DNA from: Flavobacterium sp. 245
Lineage (GTDB): Bacteria; Bacteroidota; Bacteroidia; Flavobacteriales; Flavobacteriaceae
Assembly: GCF_004362055.1 (NCBI RefSeq)
Contig: NZ_SNXB01000003.1
Span: 434,001-498,000 of the forward strand
Direction: 5' to 3'
DNA length: 64,000 nt
A model generated the notes under the pieces. That model was not told where the DNA came from. It worked only from the letters and a program-made list of their open reading frames with translations, and did not search any database. A program made the translations under genes and the position numbers. The first letter of the stretch is position 1. Every line of letters starts with the position of its first letter. Shown here piece by piece: positions 9,230-17,978 of this stretch.

Positions 9230-10594
9230 CTATTTCGTCTGCAATACCATCCAACTAGCTATTTCTTCTAAAGCCAAAGGCGAAAAAGTCTGTTCATTTT
9301 TTTCATATTCTTCTGGAGAACCTGTTTTACACTCTTGAAATGCATGATTTAAATTAGCAAGTTCTTTTGTTGTTACATTTTTATTTCCTGCTTTTAGCAA
9401 CGTTTTTTTAATAGCTTCTAAATCAACCGTTGCAGGAACTTGTAAATCTTTAGTGCCGTTAAGTGCTAAAACTGGACATTTTACTTTTGCTAAATTTGCT
9501 GCCGGATCCATTCTTAAAAAATAATACATCCAATTATTTGTAATTTGTGCCGTTAATGATTTTGCAAAATTCTCATCATATTTTGATGCAAAATAATCCT
9601 TTACATTTTTTTTCAAATTTTCATCATTTGCTGAAGAGGCAATAATAATATCATAGGCGCCTCTAAAAATTTCCTGCGATTTTTGAATTTCACTTTCCGA
9701 AACTCCACTTTCTCTTTCAATCGCTTCTTTTTGCAGCAACAGTAATTTATCACCACGAAGTCCTGGTCCTGCCAGCAAAACAATAAAATCAATTGTTTTT
9801 GAATTTCCTGCCACTATTGGTGCAATTACACCGCCTTCGCTATGACCAATTAATCCAATTTTATTTTTATTAATTTCCTCTCTGGTTTGCAAATAGTCAA
9901 CACCTGCCTGAACATCTCTCGCAAAATCAGCAGTTGTCGCTTTTGAAATATCTCCAGTCGATTGAGCAACACCGCGATCATCAAAACGCAATACTGCAAA
10001 ACCATTTTTCGTCAAAAAATCGGCTAAAACAAGAAATGGCTTGTGTCCCAGAGTTTCTCCATCTCTATTTTGTCCACCACTTCCACTAATCAAAATTACA
10101 GCCGGAAAATTGCCTTCTTTTTTAGGAAGAGATAAAGTTCCAGCTAAAACTACTTTATCTGTTTTATTTTCGAATTTTACATCTTCAGTATAATACGGAT
10201 ACGGTTTTTGAGGCTCCTGAGGTCTCGCATACACTTTTTTCTGAATAATTTCCTTAGATAAATTAAGCTCTAAAGATTGTCCGCCCTGCGTAAATTTTCC
10301 AACAATAATATTGTCTTTATTCAACGTTCCTTCATAAGAAATTAGGGCCTTTGGCATTTCTAATTTTAAAACAGAATTTTCGAAAGTAGCTTTTTCCATA
10401 GGAATTCCTATAGCTTTCTGATCTGGACTATCCATCGTTGCACTGTATCCCGTTTCCGTTTTATTGACATGAAACACAATTCTCAATTGCGTGCCGGGCA
10501 CCTTCAAAAGTCCATTCCATTGTCCTTGAACTTCTTGCCCGTTCATTATAAATGAAATTAAAGCTGTAATTATAATAAGTATTGTTTTTATCAT
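9230..10594 (-). CDS. Secreted alpha/beta hydrolase
   Basis: 454 aa with a signal peptide over about residues 1-19. An N-terminal beta-rich domain (~20-130) precedes the hydrolase domain. The oxyanion region is ISGSGGQNRDG, the nucleophile elbow is GHSEGG (serine near residue 251), and the likely acid and histidine are in LNGTKDLQVP and LNHAFQ. The layout matches the periplasmic or secreted alpha/beta hydrolase/S9-like family common in Bacteroidota. Ester or peptide substrate unknown. Confidence 0.87.
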   Translation of the reverse strand: MIKTILIIITALISFIMNGQEVQGQWNGLLKVPGTQLRIVFHVNKTETGYSATMDSPDQKAIGIPMEKATFENSVLKLEMPKALISYEGTLNKDNIIVGKFTQGGQSLELNLSKEIIQKKVYARPQEPQKPYPYYTEDVKFENKTDKVVLAGTLSLPKKEGNFPAVILISGSGGQNRDGETLGHKPFLVLADFLTKNGFAVLRFDDRGVAQSTGDISKATTADFARDVQAGVDYLQTREEINKNKIGLIGHSEGGVIAPIVAGNSKTIDFIVLLAGPGLRGDKLLLLQKEAIERESGVSESEIQKSQEIFRGAYDIIIASSANDENLKKNVKDYFASKYDENFAKSLTAQITNNWMYYFLRMDPAANLAKVKCPVLALNGTKDLQVPATVDLEAIKKTLLKAGNKNVTTKELANLNHAFQECKTGSPEEYEKNEQTFSPLALEEIASWMVLQTK

Positions 10595-10626
10595 TTTTAT
10601 TGAAATAAATAAGGTGATATTAAAAA

Positions 10627-11295
10627 TTAAGAATTATGATTTTCTTGTTTTTTCTCCAACTGTTTAAATTTGATGAAAGAGTACGCAACTGGCAGAAAAG
10701 CTAAAGTAAACCCAATGGCAACAAAGGCTTTTGCAAAAATAAATCCCGAAAAGATGATACCTCCAAGGACGATAATTATACCTCCAAAAAACCAAAGCTT
10801 CCCAGCAAAAGTGTGCGTAGCTTTCCAAACTTCCTGACTTTCAAGCGTCCAAGGTGTTCTAATTCCGATAAAATAATTGGGCTGAATCACTTTAAAATAA
10901 TTTCCCATAACTATTAATAAAATTCCAACAAGAACATACATTAAATTTGGATTTGAAGCCGACTGATTTTTAGATACATATAGAAGAAATACGGCCAATA
11001 AGGACATAAACGTCACCATAAAAAACTTCAAATTATAAAACTTTTTTCCCATCAAGGAAATCCTTTTTTTCGGATCTAATTTTGCCGCCGCAAACATCAC
11101 AACATACATTAGAACAGGAAGAATAAAAACCAGTACAACCAAAAAAGACTTACTTCCCCAACTATCAATTTCCCCATTCATGTTCCAGTGAACTGGAACT
11201 TTTTCTGGAAGACTGTTCCAAATAAATGCTAAATACGCAAACGGAATCAGAACAATTCCAATTATTGGAAGCTCTTTTTTTAATTCTAAATTCAT
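10627..11295 (-). CDS. SdpI/DUF1648 family membrane protein
   Basis: 222 aa with about six hydrophobic segments. The N-terminus carries the DUF1648 motif (LPEKVPVHWNMNGEIDSWGSK) and the C-terminal half matches the SdpI family (NYFIGIRTPWTLESQEVWKATH). In Bacillus, SdpI gives immunity to the SdpC toxin and sequesters the repressor SdpR. Here it follows an ArsR-type repressor by 3 bp, the same gene pairing. No sdpABC toxin genes are nearby, so immunity is inferred from family only. Confidence 0.85.
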   Translation of the reverse strand: MNLELKKELPIIGIVLIPFAYLAFIWNSLPEKVPVHWNMNGEIDSWGSKSFLVVLVFILPVLMYVVMFAAAKLDPKKRISLMGKKFYNLKFFMVTFMSLLAVFLLYVSKNQSASNPNLMYVLVGILLIVMGNYFKVIQPNYFIGIRTPWTLESQEVWKATHTFAGKLWFFGGIIIVLGGIIFSGFIFAKAFVAIGFTLAFLPVAYSFIKFKQLEKKQENHNS

Positions 11296-11298
11296 TTT

Positions 11299-11553
11299 TT
11301 ATTTTTTAAAAGTTAGTATCCATTGCAAAACATCTTCCATTATGGTGGTATTTATGGAATAATAGATGTATTGCCCGTTTTTTTCGGATGTAATTAAATC
11401 GGCACGTTTTAAAATGTCTAAATGATGCGAAATACTAGGTTTTGAAATATTGAATGCATCAGCAATTTCTCCTGCTGACAAATCCTTTTCTTTCAAAAGC
11501 TCTAAAATTTCTCTACGCGTTGCATCATTTAATGCTTTAAAAACATCATTCAT
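11299..11553 (-). CDS. ArsR-family transcriptional repressor (SdpR-like)
   Basis: 84 aa, a single winged helix-turn-helix (LSAGEIADAFNISKPSISHHLDILKRADLI). There are no metal-binding cysteines, which fits the SdpR subgroup rather than metal sensors. It is the first gene of a two-gene operon with the SdpI-like protein. An 8-bp inverted repeat 9 bp upstream of its start is a likely autoregulatory operator. Confidence 0.88.
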   Translation of the reverse strand: MNDVFKALNDATRREILELLKEKDLSAGEIADAFNISKPSISHHLDILKRADLITSEKNGQYIYYSINTTIMEDVLQWILTFKK

Positions 11554-11561
11554 TATTTACA

Positions 11562-11583
11562 TATTTAGACAAATATCTAAATA
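11562..11583. promoter_or_regulatory. Candidate operator palindrome of the ArsR/SdpI operon
   Basis: TATTTAGA (11562-11569) and TCTAAATA (11576-11583) form perfect 8-bp arms with a 6-nt spacer, directly before the repressor gene read on the minus strand. The size fits an ArsR dimer site. Confidence 0.5.
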
Positions 11584-11602
11584 CTTTTTTAATTGACAAA
11601 AA

Positions 11603-11633
11603 AAAAGCAGTAATTTTTTACATTACTGCTTTT
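11603..11633 (-). terminator. Terminator of the MFS transporter gene
   Basis: 12-bp perfect stem (AAAAGCAGTAAT 11603-11614 with 11622-11633), followed by a T-run on the minus strand, 19 bp after the stop of the MFS gene. Confidence 0.75.
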
Positions 11634-11652
11634 TGATATTTTTATGAAATAG

Positions 11653-12930
11653 TTAAAACTTATGTTCTTCCTTACTAATTACTAAGAAAGAAAATAAAGA
11701 AATACAAGCTGCTCCGGTCAAATACAAACCAACATAACTTACACTATAAGTGGATGCTAAATAAATTGCAATCATAGGCGCAAAAGCAGCACCCAAAATT
11801 CCGGCCAAATTAAAAGTCAATGATGCACCCGAGTAACGAACATTTGTTGGAAATAACTCCGATAAAAAAGTTCCCAGCGGCCCATAAGTAAATCCCATTA
11901 AAGCCATTCCGATACAGGCAAAAGTGGCAACTAAAGCAATATTTCCTGTACTTAAAAAATAAGAAAAGAAAAATCCGAAAATGGCAATCGCAATCGTGGC
12001 AGTAATTAGCATTTTACGAAGTCCTATTTTATCTGCAACTACAGCCGAAACTGGAATAAAAAGTGCAAAAAACAATACCGAAAATAATTGTATTAATAGT
12101 CCGTCTCTTTTCACGATTCCTAAGTCAGAAGTTGCCCAGCTTAGTGTAAATACCGTCATTAAATAAAAAACTAAAAATGTCGTAATAGCGGCAAAAGTTC
12201 CAAAAATAAGTTGATTTTTATACGATTTTACAAGTTCTAAAAACGGAATTTTTACTTCTTCCTGCTCTTTTTTAGAATTTTCAAAAGATGGCGTTTCATT
12301 AATTTTTGTTCGAATATAAAACCCAACTACTACCAAAAGTGAACTGGCAATAAATGGAATTCTCCAGCCATAATCCATAAAATCTTCATTGCTCATGGAA
12401 TCGGTCAGGAGTAAAAAAGTACCGCCAGAAAGCAGCAAACCTATTGGAGCACCTAATTGCGGAAACATTCCGTACCAAGCTCGTTTATTTGGAGGTGCAT
12501 TTTCGATTGCCAATAAAACAGCTCCTCCCCACTCGCCCCCTAAACCAACTCCTTGCCCAAATCGGCACAACATTAGTAACAAAGGAGCGGCAACACCAAT
12601 ACTGGCATAACTTGGTAAAAATCCAATTGCAACCGTAGAAATCCCCATAGTCAACAAAGCAGCAACTAGAGTAAATTTACGTCCAATTTTATCTCCATAG
12701 TGTCCAAAAAAAGCGGAACCTAAAGGACGAGATAAAAAAGCGATCGAAAAAGTCGCTAAGGATTCCAGAGTCGCCATAGTCGAATCGGCGCCTGGAAAAA
12801 ATAATTGAGGAAAAACCAATACTGCGGCATTGGCGTAAATATAAAAATCAAAAAATTCAATTGTAGTGCCTATAAGGCTGCCTAAGAGAACGTGTTTTAA
12901 TGAGTTCTTTTTATCGGGGTTAGTTTTCAT
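11653..12930 (-). CDS. MFS transporter, metabolite:H+ symporter (MHS) type
   Basis: 425 aa from the ATG at 12930 (MKTNPDKKNSLKHVLLGS). The open frame extends 35 codons further, but that part is cysteine- and lysine-rich with no family resemblance, so the internal start is preferred. About 12 membrane segments are visible. IEFFDFYIYANAAVLVFP in TM1, the loop motif GHYGDKIGRKFTL and FGQGVGLGGEWGGAVLL are hallmarks of the MHS group (ProP, ShiA, KgtP relatives). It would bring an organic acid or osmolyte in with protons; the substrate is not identifiable. Confidence 0.88.
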   Translation of the reverse strand: MKTNPDKKNSLKHVLLGSLIGTTIEFFDFYIYANAAVLVFPQLFFPGADSTMATLESLATFSIAFLSRPLGSAFFGHYGDKIGRKFTLVAALLTMGISTVAIGFLPSYASIGVAAPLLLMLCRFGQGVGLGGEWGGAVLLAIENAPPNKRAWYGMFPQLGAPIGLLLSGGTFLLLTDSMSNEDFMDYGWRIPFIASSLLVVVGFYIRTKINETPSFENSKKEQEEVKIPFLELVKSYKNQLIFGTFAAITTFLVFYLMTVFTLSWATSDLGIVKRDGLLIQLFSVLFFALFIPVSAVVADKIGLRKMLITATIAIAIFGFFFSYFLSTGNIALVATFACIGMALMGFTYGPLGTFLSELFPTNVRYSGASLTFNLAGILGAAFAPMIAIYLASTYSVSYVGLYLTGAACISLFSFLVISKEEHKF

Positions 12931-13202
12931 GTAAAAATAGATATAACTTTTTTTTTGATTACAAAAATATAGTTTCATTACTAATAATTTACATTTAACT
13001 AAAATAGTTTCAAAACAACAATTACTATTTAACAAATTTCATACGTTTTATATTTTGCAAACGATAATTTTTATTAAAATTAAAAACTTGATTTTAGGAA
13101 CTTTATGGCGTTACCAAAAAACAAATCATAAGCAATCGTTAAAAACGTTTTTAACTGTATATTTTCATTAAATTTACAGCTATCAAAAATAAATCTAAAA
13201 TT

Positions 13203-14792
13203 ATGCCTACCGACTGTATCAGCTATCAAACCTCAGGATATTTCTCTGCCTTGATACAAGATTATTTAGATCAAAAACCAGCGCTGCAATCTTTATATAA
13301 TAATTTTCCAACATTGGAGAATTTCGAAAAACAAATCCAGGAAAAACAATCAAATTTTGATAACAGCAACCGAATTCCATTGGTTGAAACGCTAAAAAAA
13401 CAATATCAAAACATCGAGATTTCGGATTTAACCAAACAAAATATCGAGCTTTTAGCATTAGAAAATACTTTCACTGTTACAACCGGCCATCAATTAAATT
13501 TGTTTAGCGGCCCCCTGTATTTTTTGTACAAAATCATTTCGACAATTAATCTGAGCAAAGAATTAAAGTCAAAATATCCTTCGAATAATTTTGTTCCCAT
13601 TTACTGGATGGCGACTGAAGATCATGATTTTGAAGAAATCAATTATTTTAATTTTAAAGGGAAAAAATTCAGATGGAATAAAGAAAGTACTGGTCCGGTT
13701 GGCCGACTTTCGACAGAAGGTTTAGCAGAATTTTTCGAAATTTATTCGTTAGAATTAGGTTCGAATACAAACGCAAATACTTTAAAAAAGTTTTTTGTCG
13801 ATGCTTATTTAAAGCATGATAATTTAGCCGATGCAACACGTTTTCTGGCTAATAGTTTATTTGCAAATTACGGCTTAGTCATTTTAGATGCTGACGATGC
13901 TAATTTAAAACAAGCTTTTATTCCGTTTGTTAAAGAAGAATTAGAAAAACAAACCTCTTATAATACGGTTCAAAAAACAATTGAATTATTAAAAGAATAT
14001 ACGGTTCAAGTAAATCCGCGCGAAATCAACTTGTTTTACATTGAAGATAATTTACGCGAAAGGATCATTTTTGAAAACGACAAATACTTCGTTAACAATA
14101 CCAAAATAACATTTTCTAAGGAAGAAATTTTTCAGGTTTTAGAAAATAATCCCGAGAAATTCAGTCCGAATGTAATTATGCGTCCGTTATATCAGGAAAT
14201 TATTCTTCCCAATTTATGCTACATTGGCGGGGGCGGAGAAATCGCTTATTGGCTAGAATTGAAATCTTTTTTTGATGCTGTAAATATTACTTTCCCAATA
14301 CTTTTAGTTCGTAATTCGGTCCTTCTTTCAACTGAAAAACAAGCTAAAAAAGCAGATAATTTAGGTTTGAATTGGAAAGATTTATTCACAAAACAAGAAA
14401 ATTTAGTAAATGCTATAACGCATAAAATTTCTGCTTTTCCAATTGATTTAACACCACAAAAAGAGTTGCTGAAAACACAATTTGAATATCTTTACCATCT
14501 AGCCGAACAAACTGACAAATCTTTTTCTGGTGCTGTCAAAGCTCAGGAAGTAAAACAGACAAAAGGTTTAGAAAATTTAGAAAAACGATTATTAAAAGCG
14601 CAAAAAAGAAAATTAAGTGATCAAATACAGCGCGTAACTGACTTACAATGCGAACTGTTCCCAAACAACAGTCTGCAGGAAAGACAAAGCAATTTTTCTG
14701 AATTTTATCTGGAAAAAGGCGAACAATTGATACCGCTTTTAATCCAGAAACTAAAACCCCTAGAAATGAACTTTAACATTATAACAATCTAA
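13203..14792 (+). CDS. bshC: Bacillithiol biosynthesis cysteine-adding enzyme BshC
   Basis: 529 aa, full length for BshC. Family signatures include TTGHQLNLFSGPLYFLYK near residue 95, YWMATEDHDFEEIN, and IGGGGEIAYWLELK, with a C-terminal coiled-coil region (GLENLEKRLLKAQKRKL). It catalyses the last step of bacillithiol synthesis, adding cysteine to GlcN-malate. BshA and BshB are not in the window. Bacillithiol is the low-molecular-weight thiol of many Flavobacteriia, so this supports the taxonomic call. Confidence 0.93.
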   Translation: MPTDCISYQTSGYFSALIQDYLDQKPALQSLYNNFPTLENFEKQIQEKQSNFDNSNRIPLVETLKKQYQNIEISDLTKQNIELLALENTFTVTTGHQLNLFSGPLYFLYKIISTINLSKELKSKYPSNNFVPIYWMATEDHDFEEINYFNFKGKKFRWNKESTGPVGRLSTEGLAEFFEIYSLELGSNTNANTLKKFFVDAYLKHDNLADATRFLANSLFANYGLVILDADDANLKQAFIPFVKEELEKQTSYNTVQKTIELLKEYTVQVNPREINLFYIEDNLRERIIFENDKYFVNNTKITFSKEEIFQVLENNPEKFSPNVIMRPLYQEIILPNLCYIGGGGEIAYWLELKSFFDAVNITFPILLVRNSVLLSTEKQAKKADNLGLNWKDLFTKQENLVNAITHKISAFPIDLTPQKELLKTQFEYLYHLAEQTDKSFSGAVKAQEVKQTKGLENLEKRLLKAQKRKLSDQIQRVTDLQCELFPNNSLQERQSNFSEFYLEKGEQLIPLLIQKLKPLEMNFNIITI

Positions 14793-14798
14793 AAGTCT

Positions 14799-14878
14799 GC
14801 CACGAATTGCACGAATTATCACGAATTATTTCTTATTGCAAAGAATATAAATTAGTGGAAATTCGCGCAATTCGTGGC
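14799..14878. repeat. Inverted repeat after bshC
   Basis: GCCACGAATTGCACGAAT (14799-14816) is inverted, with one mismatch, at 14861-14878, enclosing a 44-nt AT-rich loop. It is probably a dispersed intergenic palindrome that may also terminate bshC. Confidence 0.6.
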
Positions 14879-14996
14879 TAAAAAATAAAGTAATAATTAT
14901 TGAGAGCCAAATAACCACCTATCTTCTCAAAGTTATTATTCTTCAAACCAAATAGCGATTTTTAAAAATATTAACTAACCAATTTACCCTAAACCA

Positions 14997-16268
14997 ATGG
15001 TAAAAGAACGCTTAATTTCGCTAGATGTCTTTCGTGGACTAACTATTTTATTAATGACAATTGTAAACAATCCCGGAGACTGGGGCCATGTTTATCCGCC
15101 ATTATTACACGCCGAATGGAACGGCTGCACGCTAACCGATTTAGTCTTTCCTTTTTTTGTATTTATTATGGGAGTTGCGATACCGCTTGCAATGCCAGAT
15201 AAATTTTATGACGACACTACTTTCAACAAAATATTGATTCGTTCTTTAAGAATGTTCTGCCTTGGAATCTTCTTTAATTTTTTCGGAAAAATTCAGTTAT
15301 TTGGCCTTGAAGGAATTCCACTTTTAATTGGGCGTTTAGCTATTACGATTGGCGTTGGCTACGCATTAATGGGAAGTTTCAGTTCAAAAATCAAAAACAT
15401 ATTAGCTTTTTCAATTCTGTTTATTTACCTATTTCTAGCTTACAGCGGTATCGAAGCGTATCAAGATGTAAGGCTTCCGGGAGTTTTACAAAGAATTGCA
15501 ATCGTTTATTTTGTTGCATCACTTTTATATCTAAAAACATCTCAAAAAACGCAAATCATTACTGGAGTTGTTTTATTATTAGGATATTGGGCAGTAATGA
15601 CCCTAATTCCCGTTCCTGGAATTGGGGAGGCAAATCTCGAAAAAGGAACAAATCTAGCTGCATGGCTTGATAGTGTTTTATTAAAAGGCCATATGTATCG
15701 CGGTACTGTAACTTGGGATCCCGAAGGAATTTTAAGCACAATTCCATCAATAGTAAACGGAATTATAGGATTGCTAATTGGTAAAGTTTTACAGCTTAAC
15801 ACAACCAAAATTCAAAAAGCCCAAAAAATGGGTCTCGCGGGAACTGCACTTATTTTTTTCGGTTTAATATGGGATATAGTTTTCCCTATAAACAAATCAA
15901 TCTGGACAAGCAGTTATGTCTTATACACGACCGGATTAGCGACAGTATTCCTGACTATTTTATATTATATAATTGACATAGCAGATTATAAAAAAGGTTT
16001 CAAATTATTTTTAATCTGGGGGGTCAACCCAATGATTGTTTTCTTTACATCACAGATTATTCCGCAGGCTTTAGTCATGATTGAATTTCAAAATCCGCAT
16101 AAACCTGAAGAAAAAATCAATTTATTAAATTACTTATACAGCTTTTGGATTGCGCCATTTTTCAGTAATCCTATGACTGCTTCATTGGCCGGCGCACTGG
16201 TTTATGTATGCATCTGGACTTTTATTTTATGGATATTCTACAGAAATAAATTAATATTCAAAGTATAA
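14997..16268 (+). CDS. NagX/HGSNAT-like membrane acyltransferase (DUF5009/YeiB type)
   Basis: 423 aa with 10-12 hydrophobic segments. The N-terminal signature RLISLDVFRGLTILLM and TLTDLVFPFFVFIMGVAIP is that of the heparan-alpha-glucosaminide N-acetyltransferase-like/NagX family. It is predicted to be an integral inner-membrane protein that moves acyl groups to amino-sugars, or a transporter-like relative. A paralogue lies at 30308-31480. The gene stands alone with an inverted-repeat element after it. Confidence 0.82.
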   Translation: MVKERLISLDVFRGLTILLMTIVNNPGDWGHVYPPLLHAEWNGCTLTDLVFPFFVFIMGVAIPLAMPDKFYDDTTFNKILIRSLRMFCLGIFFNFFGKIQLFGLEGIPLLIGRLAITIGVGYALMGSFSSKIKNILAFSILFIYLFLAYSGIEAYQDVRLPGVLQRIAIVYFVASLLYLKTSQKTQIITGVVLLLGYWAVMTLIPVPGIGEANLEKGTNLAAWLDSVLLKGHMYRGTVTWDPEGILSTIPSIVNGIIGLLIGKVLQLNTTKIQKAQKMGLAGTALIFFGLIWDIVFPINKSIWTSSYVLYTTGLATVFLTILYYIIDIADYKKGFKLFLIWGVNPMIVFFTSQIIPQALVMIEFQNPHKPEEKINLLNYLYSFWIAPFFSNPMTASLAGALVYVCIWTFILWIFYRNKLIFKV

Positions 16269-16278
16269 ATTTTTTACC

Positions 16279-16368
16279 ATATATGTAGAGACGTACCGCA
16301 AGTGCGTCTTTTTTTTTATTCCAAAATCATCTTTACATTAGATGCACTGCTGTGTATCTCTACAAATA
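16279..16368. repeat. Inverted-repeat element with terminator hairpin
   Basis: TGTAGAGA (16284-16291) and TCTCTACA (16357-16364) form the outer arms of an imperfect palindrome. An inner 8-bp hairpin (16289-16296 with 16302-16309, one G.T pair) followed by a T-run can serve as terminator of the acyltransferase gene. Confidence 0.6.
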
Positions 16369-16455
16369 TGGTTTAAAAAAAGTTTTTCTTGGTCAAAACA
16401 TCATTCTGCAGTGTTTTAATTATGAATTTATTAAAATCAATTCATAAAAAAAGTC

Positions 16456-16463
16456 TACTTTTG
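16456..16463 (+). promoter_or_regulatory. -7 promoter element of ndk (TACTTTTG)
   Basis: Exact TAnnTTTG match 25 bp before the ndk ATG. No TTG is seen at the -33 position. Confidence 0.45.
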
Positions 16464-16488
16464 CACAAAATTTAAAAAGCACAATAAA

Positions 16489-16908
16489 ATGGCAACAAAT
16501 AGAACTTTTACAATGATTAAACCAGATGCTGTTGCAAACGGACACATCGGGAATATCTTAGCAATGATTACTAATGGAGGTTTCAAAATCGTTTCATTAA
16601 AATTAACTCAATTAACTGTAGCTGATGCTCAAGCATTTTATGCAGTTCACGCAGAAAGACCTTTCTACGGAGAATTAGTTGAATTCATGTCACGCGGACC
16701 TATTGTTGCTGCAATTTTAGAAAAAGAAAACGCAGTAGAAGATTTCAGAACTTTAATTGGAGCTACAAATCCAGCTGAAGCTGCTGAAGGAACTATTCGT
16801 AAAGCATACGCAACTTCTATCGGAGAAAATGCAGTTCACGGTTCTGACAGCGACGAAAACGCTGCAATCGAAGGTGCATTCCACTTTGCTGGAAGAGAGC
16901 AATTCTAA
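16489..16908 (+). CDS. ndk: Nucleoside-diphosphate kinase
   Basis: 139 aa, the normal length. The start [15 protein letters not shown] and the active-site segment NAVHGSDS (catalytic H117) are diagnostic. It transfers the gamma-phosphate between nucleoside triphosphates and diphosphates in the cytosol through a phosphohistidine. Monocistronic, with its own -7 element and a strong terminator. Confidence 0.97.
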   Translation: MATNRTFTMIKPDAVANGHIGNILAMITNGGFKIVSLKLTQLTVADAQAFYAVHAERPFYGELVEFMSRGPIVAAILEKENAVEDFRTLIGATNPAEAAEGTIRKAYATSIGENAVHGSDSDENAAIEGAFHFAGREQF

Positions 16909-16960
16909 TATTTAGTTTTCAGTATTCAGCTTTTAGTTGGCAGTAAACTTTACATATAAT

Positions 16961-16995
16961 AAAAAATCCCGACTCATTTTGAATCGGGATTTTTT
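16961..16995. terminator. Rho-independent terminator after ndk
   Basis: 12-bp stem AAAAAATCCCGA (16961-16972) with 16984-16995, ending in a T-run. It is nearly symmetrical, so it can also serve the convergent DUF721 gene. Confidence 0.8.
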
Positions 16996-17028
16996 TTATC
17001 TGAACACTAAAAACCTGGATACTGACCA

Positions 17029-17325
17029 CTATCTTAAGACAACCTCCCTCACAACATCACGTCCTAATTCTTCATTAATCATCTTAATGATTTTAGATTT
17101 TCCGTGACTTAATTCTTCTCTTAAAACAGCCGAACCTAATTCAACATAAAGCGTACTGCCTTTCAAAACAACATTTCTTGTGTATGTTTTTACTCCATTT
17201 CCCATTAAATTTGCCCACGCATCTTTTACATCAATCTGATCCATTCCAGGCTGCAACTTATTAACCTGAATAATCTGCTGTAAAACAGCCCCAATTGTAC
17301 TTTCGCTATTTAGTCTTTTTGCCAT
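17029..17325 (-). CDS. DUF721 (DciA-like) protein
   Basis: 98 aa with the DUF721 pattern: IGAVLQQIIQVNKL, VKDAWANLMGNGVKTYT, LYVELGSAVLREEL, IIKMINEELG. DUF721 includes DciA, the bacterial helicase-loading factor, so a DNA-associated role is possible. It overlaps the upstream lipoprotein gene by 20 bp on the same strand, which suggests co-transcription. Confidence 0.8.
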   Translation of the reverse strand: MAKRLNSESTIGAVLQQIIQVNKLQPGMDQIDVKDAWANLMGNGVKTYTRNVVLKGSTLYVELGSAVLREELSHGKSKIIKMINEELGRDVVREVVLR

Positions 17326-17746
17326 CGTTCAAAATATTAATTGGTTCCGCTTTTTTATAATGATATTCTTTATTCTGGTCATTTTTCACCACAAATTCCT
17401 TATCTGAAATCGAAATCAATTCTTCGCTCCATTTAGCATAATTCGTTTTATAATCTAAAAACGTCCCTTTGTCTGTAAATCTAACTGTTACATTTTCAAA
17501 AGTATTTGTCGTCAAAAAAGTTCCGTCAAGTTGTGCCATTACTTTAGTTCTCGTTCCTTTAGTGCCAGTAATTTTAAAAAAATCAAAGTTTTCGTTCATT
17601 CCGTATGCCTTCTCTTCACCTTTATCAAAAACCACTTTTTCAATTTCCCAATATCCATTCAATTTTGCAATATCTGCAGGTTTTATTTCCTGTTTGCAGC
17701 TTATCATCAAAAGTGATAAAACCAAAACCATAAAAGTATTTTTCAT
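17306..17746 (-). CDS. Lipocalin-like lipoprotein
   Basis: 146 aa. An SPII lipobox (LLMISC, cysteine 17) follows a short hydrophobic segment. The mature part (LNGYWEIEKVVFDKGEE, FFKITGTKGTR) resembles the small lipocalin-like beta-barrel lipoproteins common in Flavobacteriia. Function unknown. Its end overlaps the DUF721 gene. Confidence 0.72.
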   Translation of the reverse strand: MKNTFMVLVLSLLMISCKQEIKPADIAKLNGYWEIEKVVFDKGEEKAYGMNENFDFFKITGTKGTRTKVMAQLDGTFLTTNTFENVTVRFTDKGTFLDYKTNYAKWSEELISISDKEFVVKNDQNKEYHYKKAEPINILNDGKKTK

Positions 17747-17767
17747 AATAATTTATAATATTAATAA

Positions 17768-17850
17768 GGAGCTATTTCCTGCTGTCCGCTGTATCTTTTA
17801 TGGTGAACCCCACCATAAAAGGATGCCGCTCCCATCAGGGCTAGGGCTCC
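17768..17850 (-). ncRNA. Structured intergenic element (Flavo-1-like candidate)
   Basis: An outer GGAGC/GCTCC stem (17768-17772 with 17846-17850) encloses a perfect 11-bp hairpin CTTTTATGGTG/CACCATAAAAG (17795-17821). Read on the minus strand it contains GCGGCATCCTTTT and AAAAGATACAGCGGA. A second copy of those blocks is at 23070-23165. Such elements recur between Flavobacterium genes, and Rfam lists a Flavo-1 RNA motif; I assign it by resemblance only. Confidence 0.35.
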
Positions 17851-17978
17851 CGTTTTCAAAAGAAAATTTAGTGAATTACAAAGGTAACTTTATATCATAT
17901 AAAAGAAATAAAAATTTACAAAACCCATTAAACTATTTTGCATATTTTTGGTCAAACCCCAAACCAACACCAAAAAAC

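Noticed and set aside
12931..13035. 35-codon N-terminal extension of the MFS transporter
   Set aside because: Composition is unlike the family; the ATG at 12930 gives the standard MHS start before TM1.
17469..17978. Long N-terminal extension of the serine hydrolase frame
   Set aside because: It is antisense to the lipocalin-like lipoprotein and the structured element, and the start at 17979 gives a proper lipobox.
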